DNA of 64,000 nt from Lachnospiraceae bacterium (GTDB lineage: Bacteria > Bacillota > Clostridia > Lachnospirales > Lachnospiraceae), in contig JAILRH010000203.1 of assembly GCA_024698345.1 (NCBI GenBank), positions 28,968 to 92,967 on the forward strand, read 5' to 3'. The position numbers and the translations under genes are program-made. Positions 1-9,866 of this stretch are shown here, in pieces. Within the stretch, counting starts at the first letter, position 1; each line of letters starts with the position of its first letter. The notes under the pieces are model-generated. The model had not been told where the DNA came from. It worked only from the letters and a program-made list of their open reading frames with translations, and did not search any database.

Positions 1-530
1 AAAATAACATACATACCTGTGAGAAATGCCATTACAAGAATAACAACCCAATATGGTAAATCGAATACAAGACCAAACAAACTTGAAAGTCCGTTGTAAA
101 GTGATGCTGTATATGGAATAAGGAAAATAAATACGATTACTGAAGCTATAACTTTAAGCTTGTCTGATGCAAATCTCTTTCCAAAGAAATCCGGCATAGT
201 CTTAGCATCAAGTTTCTGTGTCATAATTCTTGTTCTTCTTCCAAGGATATTCCAGGCAAGAAGTGAACCAATAAATGCATTTCCAAGTCCTGCCCATGTT
301 GAAGCAAGACCAAACTTCCATCCGAACTGTCCTGCATAACCTACAAAAATAACTGCTGAAAAGTAAGATGTACCGAAAGCAAATGCTGTAAGCCAAGGTC
401 CTACAGAACGTCCTCCAAGTACAAATCCATTAACATCTGTTGCATGACTTCTTGTGTAGAATCCAACGCCAATCATAACTGCGAAGAATACTATCAAGAG
501 TATTGAACAAAGCCAAATCTGTGGTGTCAT
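1..530 (-). CDS. Sodium:solute symporter (SSS) family protein, C-terminus cut by window edge
   Basis: My own translation from ATG at 530: MTPQIWLCSILLIVFFAVMIGVGFYTRSHATDVNGFVLGGRSVGPWLTAFAFGTSYFSAVIFVGYAGQFGWKFG...; SSS-like TM pattern; ORF runs off the window. Confidence 0.85.
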   Translation of the reverse strand, partial: MTPQIWLCSILLIVFFAVMIGVGFYTRSHATDVNGFVLGGRSVGPWLTAFAFGTSYFSAVIFVGYAGQFGWKFGLASTWAGLGNAFIGSLLAWNILGRRTRIMTQKLDAKTMPDFFGKRFASDKLKVIASVIVFIFLIPYTASLYNGLSSLFGLVFDLPYWVVILVMAFLTGMYVI

Positions 531-556
531 AATTAAAAATCCTCCGTATACTTTAT

Positions 557-610
557 ATCGCTTTAGTGCGTTGCGTTTTAAACCGTTACGCTTTAAAGCA
601 CTAAAGCGAT
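557..610. repeat. Inverted repeat, 13-bp perfect arms, in the 5' leader of the symporter
   Basis: ATCGCTTTAGTGC (557-569) / GCACTAAAGCGAT (598-610), 28-nt loop. Confidence 0.7.
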
Positions 611-698
611 TATATATAATGATTCATCCACTGTCAAGTTATTTTTCATACTTCTTGTAAGTTATTTTTCATACTTATTGTAAGAAAAAACTTGATGA

Positions 699-745
699 AG
701 CAAGCTTTATGAATTATCCTCGTTGCTAAACAACAAAGGCGCCAT
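699..745. repeat. Interspersed repeat copy related to 2221-2269
   Basis: AGCAAGCTTtATGAATTaTCcTcGTtGCTAAACAACAAaGGcGCCAT. Confidence 0.75.
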
Positions 746-795
746 GTCTGCGATTTTCACCACTAACATAACGCCCTGATATATTTCATAAAAGT

Positions 796-1260
796 CTACT
801 TACTATAATCCGCCTCGATTTTCTTGATAAGTTCAACTCTTCCTGCGTGTCTTCCACCTTCAAACTCTGTTCCAAAGAATTCATCAAGTATCATCTTTGC
901 CATCTCATCGCCCACAACTCTTGCTCCGAATGCAATAATATTTGCGTTGTTGTGCATCTTTGTCATACGTGCTGAATATGGTTCGCTGCAAACTGCTGCA
1001 ATTACTCCCGGAACCTTGTTTGCTGAAATTGAAATGCCAATTCCCGTTCCGCACATAAGAACTCCGTAATCAACATCACCTTTAACTACTGCCTCGCCGA
1101 CTTCTCGACCCTTGTCCGGATAATCACATTTGATGATTTCACCATTTTCATCATAATTTGTACCATAATCCACACATTCATAGCCCTTTTCTTTCATGTA
1201 GGCTATCATACTGTTTTTCAAATCAATTGCTGCATGATCGCATCCAAATCCTATCTTCAT
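796..1260 (-). CDS. rpiB: Ribose-5-phosphate isomerase B
   Basis: MKIGFGCDHAAIDLKN...GVLMCGTGIGISISANKVPGVIAAVC, RpiB/LacA signature. Confidence 0.95.
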   Translation of the reverse strand: MKIGFGCDHAAIDLKNSMIAYMKEKGYECVDYGTNYDENGEIIKCDYPDKGREVGEAVVKGDVDYGVLMCGTGIGISISANKVPGVIAAVCSEPYSARMTKMHNNANIIAFGARVVGDEMAKMILDEFFGTEFEGGRHAGRVELIKKIEADYSK

Positions 1261-1287
1261 ATTCTCCTCCTATGAAACAAAAATAAT

Positions 1288-2148
1288 TTAATCCTCAAGC
1301 ACCTGAATTCCGGCACCTACCAGTCCAAATCCAAGGTACACTGCCAATGCACCTCCAAGATCTGCTCTGACTAGCATATTATAATCAGGGAAGTGTTCAT
1401 TTACCATACCCTCAAGCTCAGCTCGAAGTTCGGGAACTCCTCCACCACAAATAACTATATTATACTTCTTTCCTTCTACTTTATATTCATCAACTAATTT
1501 GATAAGAGTAGCCAGTGTCTGTTTCATACCACGCACCTTTGCTGCTGCGTATATTTCACCATCATTGTCATCAAATGATAAAATTGGTTTGATGTTGAGC
1601 ACACTTCCAAGAAAAGCCGTTGCCTTTCCGATTCTTCCACCCTTCTGTAACAGATCCAAATCCTGTATGCAAAAGAATACCTTTGTTCCATCTATAAGCT
1701 GTTCAACTTTCTTTTTTAATGTATCAAAGTCCATACCCTGTGCTGCATACTCTGCTGCCTGAATAGCTATAATTCCAATACCTATACTTGCCTGAAGAGA
1801 ATCATAAACTTCAACTTCTAATTCTTCTTCGTCATCTGCAAGCATCTTCATAAATCCATATGTTCCTGATAATCCACTAGAAAGCATAATCATGATTGCC
1901 TTGTTATAACCCTGCTCTTTGATTTTATCAAATATATCAAGAACGTCTTCCCCTTGAGGCGAGCTGGTCTTTGGCACTTCTGTCTTTATCTTCTCATACA
2001 CTTCCTCAACTGTAATATCTACTCCATCCTTGTACTGTCCGTCCTCGCATGTAATAAGCATTGGAAGCATAAAAATATTGTACTTCTCAATCAGTTCCTT
2101 TGGAACGTCAGAACATGAATCTGTAATAATTGCTATCTTATCTGCCAT
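1288..2148 (-). CDS. DegV family (fatty-acid binding) protein
   Basis: IAIITDSCSDVPKELIEKYNI..., SSGLSGTYG, LLQKGGRIGKATAFLGSVLNIKPIL; typical DegV motifs. Confidence 0.93.
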   Translation of the reverse strand: MADKIAIITDSCSDVPKELIEKYNIFMLPMLITCEDGQYKDGVDITVEEVYEKIKTEVPKTSSPQGEDVLDIFDKIKEQGYNKAIMIMLSSGLSGTYGFMKMLADDEEELEVEVYDSLQASIGIGIIAIQAAEYAAQGMDFDTLKKKVEQLIDGTKVFFCIQDLDLLQKGGRIGKATAFLGSVLNIKPILSFDDNDGEIYAAAKVRGMKQTLATLIKLVDEYKVEGKKYNIVICGGGVPELRAELEGMVNEHFPDYNMLVRADLGGALAVYLGFGLVGAGIQVLED

Positions 2149-2197
2149 AGTTCCTCCTTATTAGTATTTACTAACAGATTTTCATTCCTATAAATAG

Positions 2198-2269
2198 CCG
2201 AAACCGCTACGCTTGTTTCAAGCAAGCTTGATGAATTTTCATTGTCGCTAAACAACAACGGGGCACCAT
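2198..2269. repeat. Interspersed repeat copy
   Basis: CCGAAACCGCTACGCTTGTTTCAAGCAAGCTTGATGAATTTTCATTGTCGCTAAACAACAACGGGGCACCAT. Confidence 0.75.
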
Positions 2270-2290
2270 CCTCGATGGTACCCCGTGATA

Positions 2291-2375
2291 TGCCGGCGAC
2301 CGGAATCGAACCGGTACGATGTTGCCACCACAGGATTTTAAGTCCTGCGCGTCTGCCAGTTCCGCCACGCCGGCA
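2291..2375 (-). tRNA. tRNA-Leu (anticodon TAA)
   Basis: Reverse complement TGCCGGCGTGGCGGAACTGGCAGACGCGCAGGACTTAAAATCCTGTGG...GTTCGATTCCGGTCGCCGGCA; acceptor, anticodon and T arms complete, long variable arm. Confidence 0.95.
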
Positions 2376-2380
2376 AAAAT

Positions 2381-2461
2381 GGGTGGAGAAGGATTCGAAC
2401 CTTCGAAGGCGGTGCCAACAGATTTACAGTCTGCCCCCTTTGGCCACTCGGGAATCCACCC
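2381..2461 (-). tRNA. tRNA-Tyr (anticodon GTA)
   Basis: Reverse complement GGGTGGATTCCCGAGTGGCCAAAGGGGGCAGACTGTAAATCTGTTGGC...GGTTCGAATCCTTCTCCACCC. Confidence 0.95.
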
Positions 2462-2551
2462 AGTTAATTTGTCAACCATGTATATTTATATCATATCTAA
2501 AAATAAACTTCAACATTTTTCTTAAAAGAAACCACCGTTGCAAAACAAAAA

Positions 2552-2584
2552 GTGGCCGCAGGTATTTCAAATACTAACGGCCAC
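2552..2584 (-). terminator. Rho-independent terminator of the CBM/VWA/lipase gene
   Basis: GTGGCCG...CGGCCAC hairpin followed by TTTTTGTTTTG on the minus strand. Confidence 0.75.
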
Positions 2585-2661
2585 CATAACTATTGCATAT
2601 TATTCAATTTAATGCTATACGACATAACAATCAACTAATATCGTTGTTACATGCCACGTTA

Positions 2662-5600
2662 TTACCTTACATCTCTAAATTTGTTGTGAGCGATAAGATA
2701 ATATGTAGGCTGCATATGCGGATGCTCTATTCCTCCAAACCAGAGAATCTTTCCGCTTGATAAAATAAATGATCCTTTTGCTGTTGCATATTTACCTTTT
2801 ACACCTGTCAATACGTTTGCCAAAACCTCTTCATTTCCTGCAAGGTTTGCAAGTACCTGCATCAGATATGCCGGACAGATGTTCTTCTCTGCATGCCATG
2901 CATAATAATATGTCTGCCATCCAAAGATTTTTACACCTTTTTCCCAGGAACCAACTGTATATATACTACAGAATTTGCTGAGTCGTCCCTTGTTAAAGAT
3001 ATTTTTCAATGCAAGCATGTCTAATTCTGCAAGTCCCGGTACAACATGTTTAGCATAACTAAGTGTTCCGTCACTTGATTTGTCAAATACGTATAATTCA
3101 TTTCTATTGTTTGCTATTCCTGCAAATGCATTAACGGTTCTATTAACACCTGTATCATTTCTGTAGTCATAACCTGTAAGCCACTCAAATGTTCCCTTAA
3201 TATTTCCGCTTAAAATGCCCTCATACCAGTATGTTTCATACTTGTCAGCAACACTTATGCTCTTTGTTATTCCGTATCTCTTAAATCCCCATGCTGAAAG
3301 TGGTAACTTTGGAATAAGATCATCTGAGTTAACAACATTAAATACCGTATTACATGTTCTTGAAAGTGTTGTTGTGAGTGGAGATGCAAATGTATATGTA
3401 AATGATCTATATCCTTTTTGCTCTCTCTCAAAGTACTCTCCAATAATATTTGCTATTCCTGCACCTCTTGAATGTCCTGTAATCAGAATACTCTTATTAT
3501 CAACTGAATTAATATTATATTTGTTAAGATATGCTTTTACATATGTAAGAATTCTGTTTGCAGCAACATCAAATCCCTTATGATGCTCTTTTGTCTTCCA
3601 ATCAGGATGGCTATATCCTAATTTATTATAATAATCATTTGTATTTGCACCAACGTCAAAATTACTTGACCATTCTCTTATACCATCCTCTGTTTTAGGC
3701 TTTGGCCCTGTTCCTCTTATTGTGAGAACTACAATTTCTCTTTCTTCACCGTTGTAAGAATACTTTCTGTGGCCGATGACAGCTTCTGACATATCATCAG
3801 TATCAACGCTGTATCCCTTTTCGTAAAGATTGATATTTTCAACGTCACTGTAACCCAACTTTTTCAATAAAGTTGTGTTTGTGTCATCTCCACCTGAAAT
3901 TCCTGATTTGAAATCAATATACAAATGCTCATAAATATCTGAAGCAAGAATTGATGAGAAAATAGACAAATCATCATCATACTTTGTATTGTTTCCAAAT
4001 AATTTTCTGTAATCTAAATCAAATTCAACATTACATGCCTTATTATTTTTATCCATATCCCTATAATTCATTACGCCTGTGAATGTTCTTGATTTAGGAG
4101 CATCGTCTTTGTCATCATTAATACCGTCAAAATCTGTATCTTCCATCAACGGATTAGAAACATAATTGTATACGTATATTTCTGTCAATCCATCATATTC
4201 AGTTTTTGGAACATTTTTTGCTTTAAGTAAAACCTTAATAAATGCTCCCAAATTAACTTTTTCTAATGTTCCAAGCTCGTACTTATCTGAAAGTGAATCC
4301 TTATCTGAACTGAATCCGTCATCAGAAAGCGGTTTTTTTAGTTTGATGTACTGATAATCACTGAGAAGTGCCCAATAACCGTCATTTACAACGCCACCGA
4401 TGTTTCTTGCAAGTTTGAGAAGTTCGTCACTGAAATTTGTATCAATATTTGCATAGATACCATCTGTTTCTTCATATAAATCTTCATAATCAGACTGATA
4501 TTTACTTCTTGTAACAACAGATGTGTTGATTTCCTTTTCTTTCAAAATTTCAATCATCTCATCCATTGTTGAAATTCCAAAATTGTTATCAATCTTGTAT
4601 CCTGCATCTGTAATTAAAATTGCAAACTTATCTGCATTCTTTCTAAAATCAAGTTCACTCATAGTTGCCAATGCATCAACTGCTGTTTCAGGTGTGTCAC
4701 CACCACCTGTTACTTTCAAAGCCTTGATTTTGTTCTTAAATTCATTTACGTCAGTGTACCAGTTTGAATTACCGTTTTTTACTGTTTTAGTATATTCGTT
4801 AGGACATGTAATATCCTTATAATCTACAAGAGCAAAATTTACTTTTACATTTAACTGTGAAAGTTCGTCAACAAATGCAGATACATTTTTTACAACGTTA
4901 TTGATTGCTCCGCCCATAGAACCAGTAGAGTCAATTACAAATACAATATCTGCCTGTCCTGCTGCTGTGCTATTTACTGCTGTTTCATCTGATGCAGAAC
5001 TATTTGCTACTGTTTCATCTGCTTTTGTTTCAGATACTTTTGTTTCAGATACTGTTGTTTCAGATACTGTTGTTTCTGTTGCTGTTGTCTCAGCTGCTGT
5101 TGTTTCTGTTGCTGTTGTTTCTGTTGTCTCTGTTGCTGCTGTTTCTTCCGAAGTTCCAAGCAGTTCTCTGCTTAATGGTGTTATGTCTGTTATTGCTGAC
5201 ACCTTTGTGCTTCCATCCGGAATAGTAATTCCCAAGCTGTCAAGGAACACTTCAACATCTAATACGAAAAATACTCCCGCACCTACTGAAGCACTGATTT
5301 TATTTCCATCACTCTCTGTCTCATAAGGCACAAACTCACCATCTTTGTACTCACATACCATAAGGTATTCAACTCTGTCACTTACCTTACTGCAGTCAAA
5401 TGAAAGTACAAGATCTGCTCCTTCATAATCTGTTGCAATTTCAACCTGCTTGCCGATAACTGCTCTGTTATCATCTAACTCGTAAACGTCTTCAGCCTCA
5501 ACAGAAACATGCTTGTCGATAAGTCCTGCAACTTTTGCCTCAATGGATGGTATCACATCATTTTCCTCAAAAAGCTCCTCTGCAAAATTGTCTTCACTTA

Positions 5601-6966
5601 ATTTCTGCTCAAATGTTCTCTCTGAGTCAGGTGTTGTTCCATCTGTTTTTTCCTTTGTAGGATCCAGTCCCAATGTTAATTCTTCATTATCTGAAAGACC
5701 GTCACCATCTGTATCACTATTAATTGGATTTGTGTTGTATTTATTTACTTCTTCACCATCTGTTATTCCGTCGCCGTCTGTATCTGCCTTTGATGGTTCC
5801 GTTTCAAGTCTGAGTTCTTCAATATTTGAAAGAGAATCTTCGTCTGCATCCTCGTCTGCATCACTAATACCATCCTCATCAGTATCAGCTAAAACAGGAT
5901 CAGTCTCAAGAAGATATAATTCCTCATAATCTGTAAGTCCGTCTCCGTCTGTATCTTCTTTTGTCACATCTGTGCCAAACATCTCTTCAAGATAATCTTC
6001 AACTCCGTCTCCGTCTGTATCCTTTTCAACGTAATCAGGAATTCCGTCTCCATCTGTATCTTCTTCCATCTCATCAGGGATTCCGTTTCCGTCTGTATCT
6101 TCTGCGTCATCGCCGAAAAGACCGCTTGCGGCTTTTTGCTTGTATGTGCACTGGGATAAAATAAATTTCTCCGGAACGTCTTCCTTGCTGCCACCTTTTC
6201 CTGAAAATCCGAATGTTACAGATTTGCCCGGCTTAATGTCAGCATTAAAGCCACTGTTTCTGACAACATATCTGTCATCATCACTAGGAACTAAAGCTGC
6301 ACTCCAGATATTTGTGATTGTTCTGTCATATGAAAAAATCATACTCCAGTCTTCAATTGTTGAATCAGAATTATTTGTGATTGTAATAGTTCCGTTAAAT
6401 CCGCTTCCCCAGTCTGCATCTATTTTATAGTCAACTGAAAAATCTTTAGAATCGATATAATCTATATCACTTACAAGATTAAAATATGCCGGGAATTTTT
6501 CGAAATCTTTATTTGCCGTGAATCCAAATTCAACCTGGCCGCCTATTGCAATCTCACGATTCCAACCCATGTTCTTATAAACATTTGTATCCTCACTGCT
6601 TTTTACAATCTGAGCATTCCAAATGTTTTCAATACTGTCATAACCAAGAGCCTCGAGATACCAGTTGTGAATAACCTCGTCACCTGTATTCACAATCTTA
6701 ATATAAGCTGTGTATCCACCATCCCACTTGTCTGAAACAGTATAAGTTACCGAGAAACCTTCGCCTTCATACTCTATCTGATTTGTCTCCATTTTTTCGA
6801 AATCCACACCCGGTCCATCAACCATTGTTTCTGATTCAACAGGATTAAATTCCGTATCCCCCGACAAATTGTCAAATAATAAATCTGCGTTAACAGTTCC
6901 TACCGGCTGAACAGCCAGTGCTGCAGTCATCATCAGTGCTGCAACTTTTTTGAAATTGATTTTCAC
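2662..6966 (-). CDS. Large secreted multidomain protein: signal peptide, two CBM2-like domains, thrombospondin type 3 (Ca-binding) repeats, Thr/Glu linker, VWA domain, C-terminal class 3 lipase-like domain
   Basis: N-term MKINFKKVAALMMTAALAVQPVGTVNA; FSVTYTVSDKWDGGYTAYIKIVNTGDEVIHNW and a second copy; repeated DTDGDGIPD; VFVIDSTGSMGG (MIDAS-like); ILITGHSRGAGIAN (lipase nucleophile elbow). Confidence 0.88.
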   Translation of the reverse strand: MKINFKKVAALMMTAALAVQPVGTVNADLLFDNLSGDTEFNPVESETMVDGPGVDFEKMETNQIEYEGEGFSVTYTVSDKWDGGYTAYIKIVNTGDEVIHNWYLEALGYDSIENIWNAQIVKSSEDTNVYKNMGWNREIAIGGQVEFGFTANKDFEKFPAYFNLVSDIDYIDSKDFSVDYKIDADWGSGFNGTITITNNSDSTIEDWSMIFSYDRTITNIWSAALVPSDDDRYVVRNSGFNADIKPGKSVTFGFSGKGGSKEDVPEKFILSQCTYKQKAASGLFGDDAEDTDGNGIPDEMEEDTDGDGIPDYVEKDTDGDGVEDYLEEMFGTDVTKEDTDGDGLTDYEELYLLETDPVLADTDEDGISDADEDADEDSLSNIEELRLETEPSKADTDGDGITDGEEVNKYNTNPINSDTDGDGLSDNEELTLGLDPTKEKTDGTTPDSERTFEQKLSEDNFAEELFEENDVIPSIEAKVAGLIDKHVSVEAEDVYELDDNRAVIGKQVEIATDYEGADLVLSFDCSKVSDRVEYLMVCEYKDGEFVPYETESDGNKISASVGAGVFFVLDVEVFLDSLGITIPDGSTKVSAITDITPLSRELLGTSEETAATETTETTATETTAAETTATETTVSETTVSETKVSETKADETVANSSASDETAVNSTAAGQADIVFVIDSTGSMGGAINNVVKNVSAFVDELSQLNVKVNFALVDYKDITCPNEYTKTVKNGNSNWYTDVNEFKNKIKALKVTGGGDTPETAVDALATMSELDFRKNADKFAILITDAGYKIDNNFGISTMDEMIEILKEKEINTSVVTRSKYQSDYEDLYEETDGIYANIDTNFSDELLKLARNIGGVVNDGYWALLSDYQYIKLKKPLSDDGFSSDKDSLSDKYELGTLEKVNLGAFIKVLLKAKNVPKTEYDGLTEIYVYNYVSNPLMEDTDFDGINDDKDDAPKSRTFTGVMNYRDMDKNNKACNVEFDLDYRKLFGNNTKYDDDLSIFSSILASDIYEHLYIDFKSGISGGDDTNTTLLKKLGYSDVENINLYEKGYSVDTDDMSEAVIGHRKYSYNGEEREIVVLTIRGTGPKPKTEDGIREWSSNFDVGANTNDYYNKLGYSHPDWKTKEHHKGFDVAANRILTYVKAYLNKYNINSVDNKSILITGHSRGAGIANIIGEYFEREQKGYRSFTYTFASPLTTTLSRTCNTVFNVVNSDDLIPKLPLSAWGFKRYGITKSISVADKYETYWYEGILSGNIKGTFEWLTGYDYRNDTGVNRTVNAFAGIANNRNELYVFDKSSDGTLSYAKHVVPGLAELDMLALKNIFNKGRLSKFCSIYTVGSWEKGVKIFGWQTYYYAWHAEKNICPAYLMQVLANLAGNEEVLANVLTGVKGKYATAKGSFILSSGKILWFGGIEHPHMQPTYYLIAHNKFRDVR

Positions 6967-7181
6967 TTTTTTCCTCCTCCTCGTGAAAATGTATGAGTCC
7001 CAACCTTACTTCTCCCCCATAAGTGTAAAACTCTGTTTATAGTCACCAATTTGCTATTCTATCATTTTAAACCATTTAATACAATGTATAAATTTGGTTA
7101 TTTCGTAATATTGTAGTCTTGGTATTATTGTAAATATCCCGTAAAAATGATATGCTTAACTATATTTTCAGGAGGAATACA

Positions 7182-7955
7182 ATGAAGAAAAAGAAATTTC
7201 TATGGATTGTAATTTTTATTATTTCCATGACTTGTATTATTACCTGTACCGTGTTCATTGCTCTATATATGAACTCAGGAAAACAGGATTACTCAGAATA
7301 TAAGATTGAGACTACTGCTTCAGAGTCAGGCATTGATTTGGATGAAACTAATAATTCTTTATCAATCCCTATCAACTTTAAGAAACTCCAAAAAAAGAAT
7401 TCTGACATTTACGCCTGGATAAAAGTTCCCGGCACAGTAATAGATTACGCAGTTTGCCAGGCCGGAAAAGGCAGAGATGATTTCTTTTATCTCTCGCACA
7501 ACATATACGGCAATTATGAATTTGCAGGAAGCATTTACAGTGAAAAGCAGAATGCTCTTGATTTTTCCGACCCTGTGACAGTTCTCTACGGTCACAACAT
7601 GAACAATGGTTCCATGTTTGCAGGTCTCGACAAATTCAAAAGTGAGAAGTTTTTTAAAAAACATGATAAGATTATTATTTATTTGCCGGACAGAATATTA
7701 ACTTACAGGATATACGCTGCTTATGAATATGACAACAGGCATATTCTCAACTCGTTTGATTTCAGTGATATGGAAGTCGTTGATTCATATTTCAAGTCAA
7801 CTCTTTCTCCAAAATCAATGGTATGCAATACCAGAGAAGGGATTTCCCTCTCTACCAAAGATCACATAATTACACTCAGTACATGTGTAAATTCAAACAG
7901 CAGTCTGAGATATCTCGTGCAGGGGGTACTTATAAAAGATGAGCGAGCAGAATAA
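7182..7955 (+). CDS. srtB: Class B sortase
   Basis: N-terminal TM; INFKKLQKKNSDIYAWIKVPGTVIDYAV; TVLYGHNMNNGSMF; ITLSTC catalytic Cys motif; RBS ggagga supports start at 7182 rather than 7152. Confidence 0.9.
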   Translation: MKKKKFLWIVIFIISMTCIITCTVFIALYMNSGKQDYSEYKIETTASESGIDLDETNNSLSIPINFKKLQKKNSDIYAWIKVPGTVIDYAVCQAGKGRDDFFYLSHNIYGNYEFAGSIYSEKQNALDFSDPVTVLYGHNMNNGSMFAGLDKFKSEKFFKKHDKIIIYLPDRILTYRIYAAYEYDNRHILNSFDFSDMEVVDSYFKSTLSPKSMVCNTREGISLSTKDHIITLSTCVNSNSSLRYLVQGVLIKDERAE

Positions 7956-9252
7956 ATCACGCAGAAAACATATTCCAAAACAGGTTGCAGATATTGTAGT
8001 TGAAAATGAAGACGGATTTGATATTGACTGGGACTCCATTGAAAACAATGTTGAACATGCCAATAGAGTTCGACGCTCAAAGCACAGGCACAGAATGTCT
8101 TCATCTTTACAATCTGATTCCATCGGCTATCCAACTACAGGCAGCAACGGTGACGATAAAGACAATTCTTCAAAATCCGGAACTGTTTTGAATCATTCTG
8201 TTAAGATTGATAATGATAAAAAATCCAAAAAAAAATCCAAAGGAATAACTGCAAAGAAAGTTCTTTTAATTATTCTCGCTGTTATTCTTTCTATAATAAT
8301 TGGTCTGATTATTGCTTTTTCTATTCTGAGAAAGACCGGTATGAAGAAGCTCTTTGATTATAACAATCTGAATATTCAGACTATAGATGATGCTACAACC
8401 GACAACCGTGGAAAAACTATTGTCTACAATGGCAAGACATATGACTTTAATCCTTATGTCACATCTATTCTTTTTATAGGTGTGGACAAAGAAACTTTGG
8501 ATCTTGTTGACAACACTGTTGGTACCGGAGGTCAGGCTGATGCCCTTTATCTGTTAGCATACAACGCAACAAGCGGCAATGTAAAAGTTGTCTCTATTTC
8601 CAGAGATACACTGATAGATGTTAACACCTACACTGTATCCGGAGACTACGCAGGTGTAATGAACACACAACTGTGTCTCTCATATGCTTACGGTGACGGC
8701 AAAGACCTCAGTGCTAAAAATGTTCTCACTTCTGTCAGACGAATGATGTTTAACATTCCGATTAATACTTATTTGGCAATGGATTTGAAAGCAATAAGTA
8801 AAATGAATGACAGTATCGGTGGTGTCAGACTTAACTCTATGATTACAGTTGACGACATTTTCACTGAGGGAGAAGATGTTTTGATAAAAGGTGATATGGC
8901 AGAGAAATATGTAAGATACAGAGATACTTCTGTACTTGATTCAAACAACAACCGTATGCAAAGACAACAACAGTATCTCAATGCATTTTCCGCAAAGCTT
9001 GTTGAAGCCACAAAGAATGATGTTACTACACCTTTGAAGATACTTAATGATTCATCTGATTATCTAATTACAAACTTTGATACTTCAAGAGTTACTTATC
9101 TCGCTTCAAGTATCATTCAGGATTATTCAGGACTCAACATAATAAACATTCCGGGAGATGTTGTTGAAAAAGAAGGTAAGGCTGTTTTCATTCCTGATGA
9201 AACGTCACTCTTTGAAACTCTTCTTGATATTTATTACATCTGCAGAGATTAA
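7939..9252 (+). CDS. LytR-CpsA-Psr (LCP) family cell-wall glycopolymer ligase
   Basis: TM anchor, SILFIGVDKET...GGQADALYLLAYN...KVVSISRDTLIDV..., NRMQRQQQYLNAF; LCP motifs; 17-nt overlap with the sortase gene. Confidence 0.9.
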   Translation: MSEQNKSRRKHIPKQVADIVVENEDGFDIDWDSIENNVEHANRVRRSKHRHRMSSSLQSDSIGYPTTGSNGDDKDNSSKSGTVLNHSVKIDNDKKSKKKSKGITAKKVLLIILAVILSIIIGLIIAFSILRKTGMKKLFDYNNLNIQTIDDATTDNRGKTIVYNGKTYDFNPYVTSILFIGVDKETLDLVDNTVGTGGQADALYLLAYNATSGNVKVVSISRDTLIDVNTYTVSGDYAGVMNTQLCLSYAYGDGKDLSAKNVLTSVRRMMFNIPINTYLAMDLKAISKMNDSIGGVRLNSMITVDDIFTEGEDVLIKGDMAEKYVRYRDTSVLDSNNNRMQRQQQYLNAFSAKLVEATKNDVTTPLKILNDSSDYLITNFDTSRVTYLASSIIQDYSGLNIINIPGDVVEKEGKAVFIPDETSLFETLLDIYYICRD

Positions 9253-9365
9253 ACTTCTTTTCTGCGTAACAGATACTGTATTTAATATGCTGTGATTGAC
9301 ATGTTGCAACTTGATTTATTATCAATATAGTTGTATAATTTTGTTAGTTATACACGGAGGTGACG

Positions 9366-9740
9366 ATGATGAGAAAAACTTCAATTTTAATAGCATTTAT
9401 GGCACTTACTTTAATATATACTCCTTCAGCATCAGTTTTTGCTGCTTCAAGCCCTTCTGCTGAAACTATTACCAACAGTTCTTCAACAGATAACGGCGCC
9501 AATGATAACGGTGGTTCCGATAAATATCCATACGGTGAAGCTATTTCTGAATTTGATGACAGCAATGACAGCGATGACATTGATTCCATTGAAGATTCAG
9601 ACGGTGCTGAAAGCAAAAAGAATAATGAAGGGGGCAATACTTCCGATACTTCTCCAAAGACCGGATTTCCTGTTCCTGTTTTTTTAGGAGTTATAGCAGC
9701 TTCAATTGGATCATTATTAGCCATTAAGAAAAAATCTTAA
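9366..9740 (+). CDS. Small secreted acidic protein with SPKTG sorting signal, putative SrtB substrate
   Basis: Signal peptide MRKTSILIAFMALTLIYTPSASVFA; acidic Ser/Asp region; C-term SPKTGFPVPVFLGVIAASIGSLLAIKKKS (motif, hydrophobic stretch, basic tail); RBS ggagg at 9356. Confidence 0.85.
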   Translation: MMRKTSILIAFMALTLIYTPSASVFAASSPSAETITNSSSTDNGANDNGGSDKYPYGEAISEFDDSNDSDDIDSIEDSDGAESKKNNEGGNTSDTSPKTGFPVPVFLGVIAASIGSLLAIKKKS

Positions 9741-9780
9741 TGTATTTATGATTAGTTAATTTAATTATCATGTCTTTACA

Positions 9781-9818
9781 GATAAAAAAGGAACTTCAAA
9801 CGAAGTTCCTTTTTTATC
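9781..9818. terminator. Bidirectional intrinsic terminator between convergent genes
   Basis: Perfect inverted repeat GATAAAAAAGGAACTTC-AAAC-GAAGTTCCTTTTTTATC. Confidence 0.92.
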
Positions 9819-9866
9819 TGCATTCACAATCACCTAATCCACTAAATTTGTTTGGAATTACGGCAA

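Noticed and set aside
2207-2577. ORFs over the tRNA pair (90, 111 and 68 aa)
   Set aside because: They overlap two complete tRNA genes and have no homology signal that I recognise
4901-5326. Plus-strand ORFs antisense to the CBM/VWA/lipase gene
   Set aside because: Antisense reading of the Thr/Glu linker; the sense ORF has clear domains
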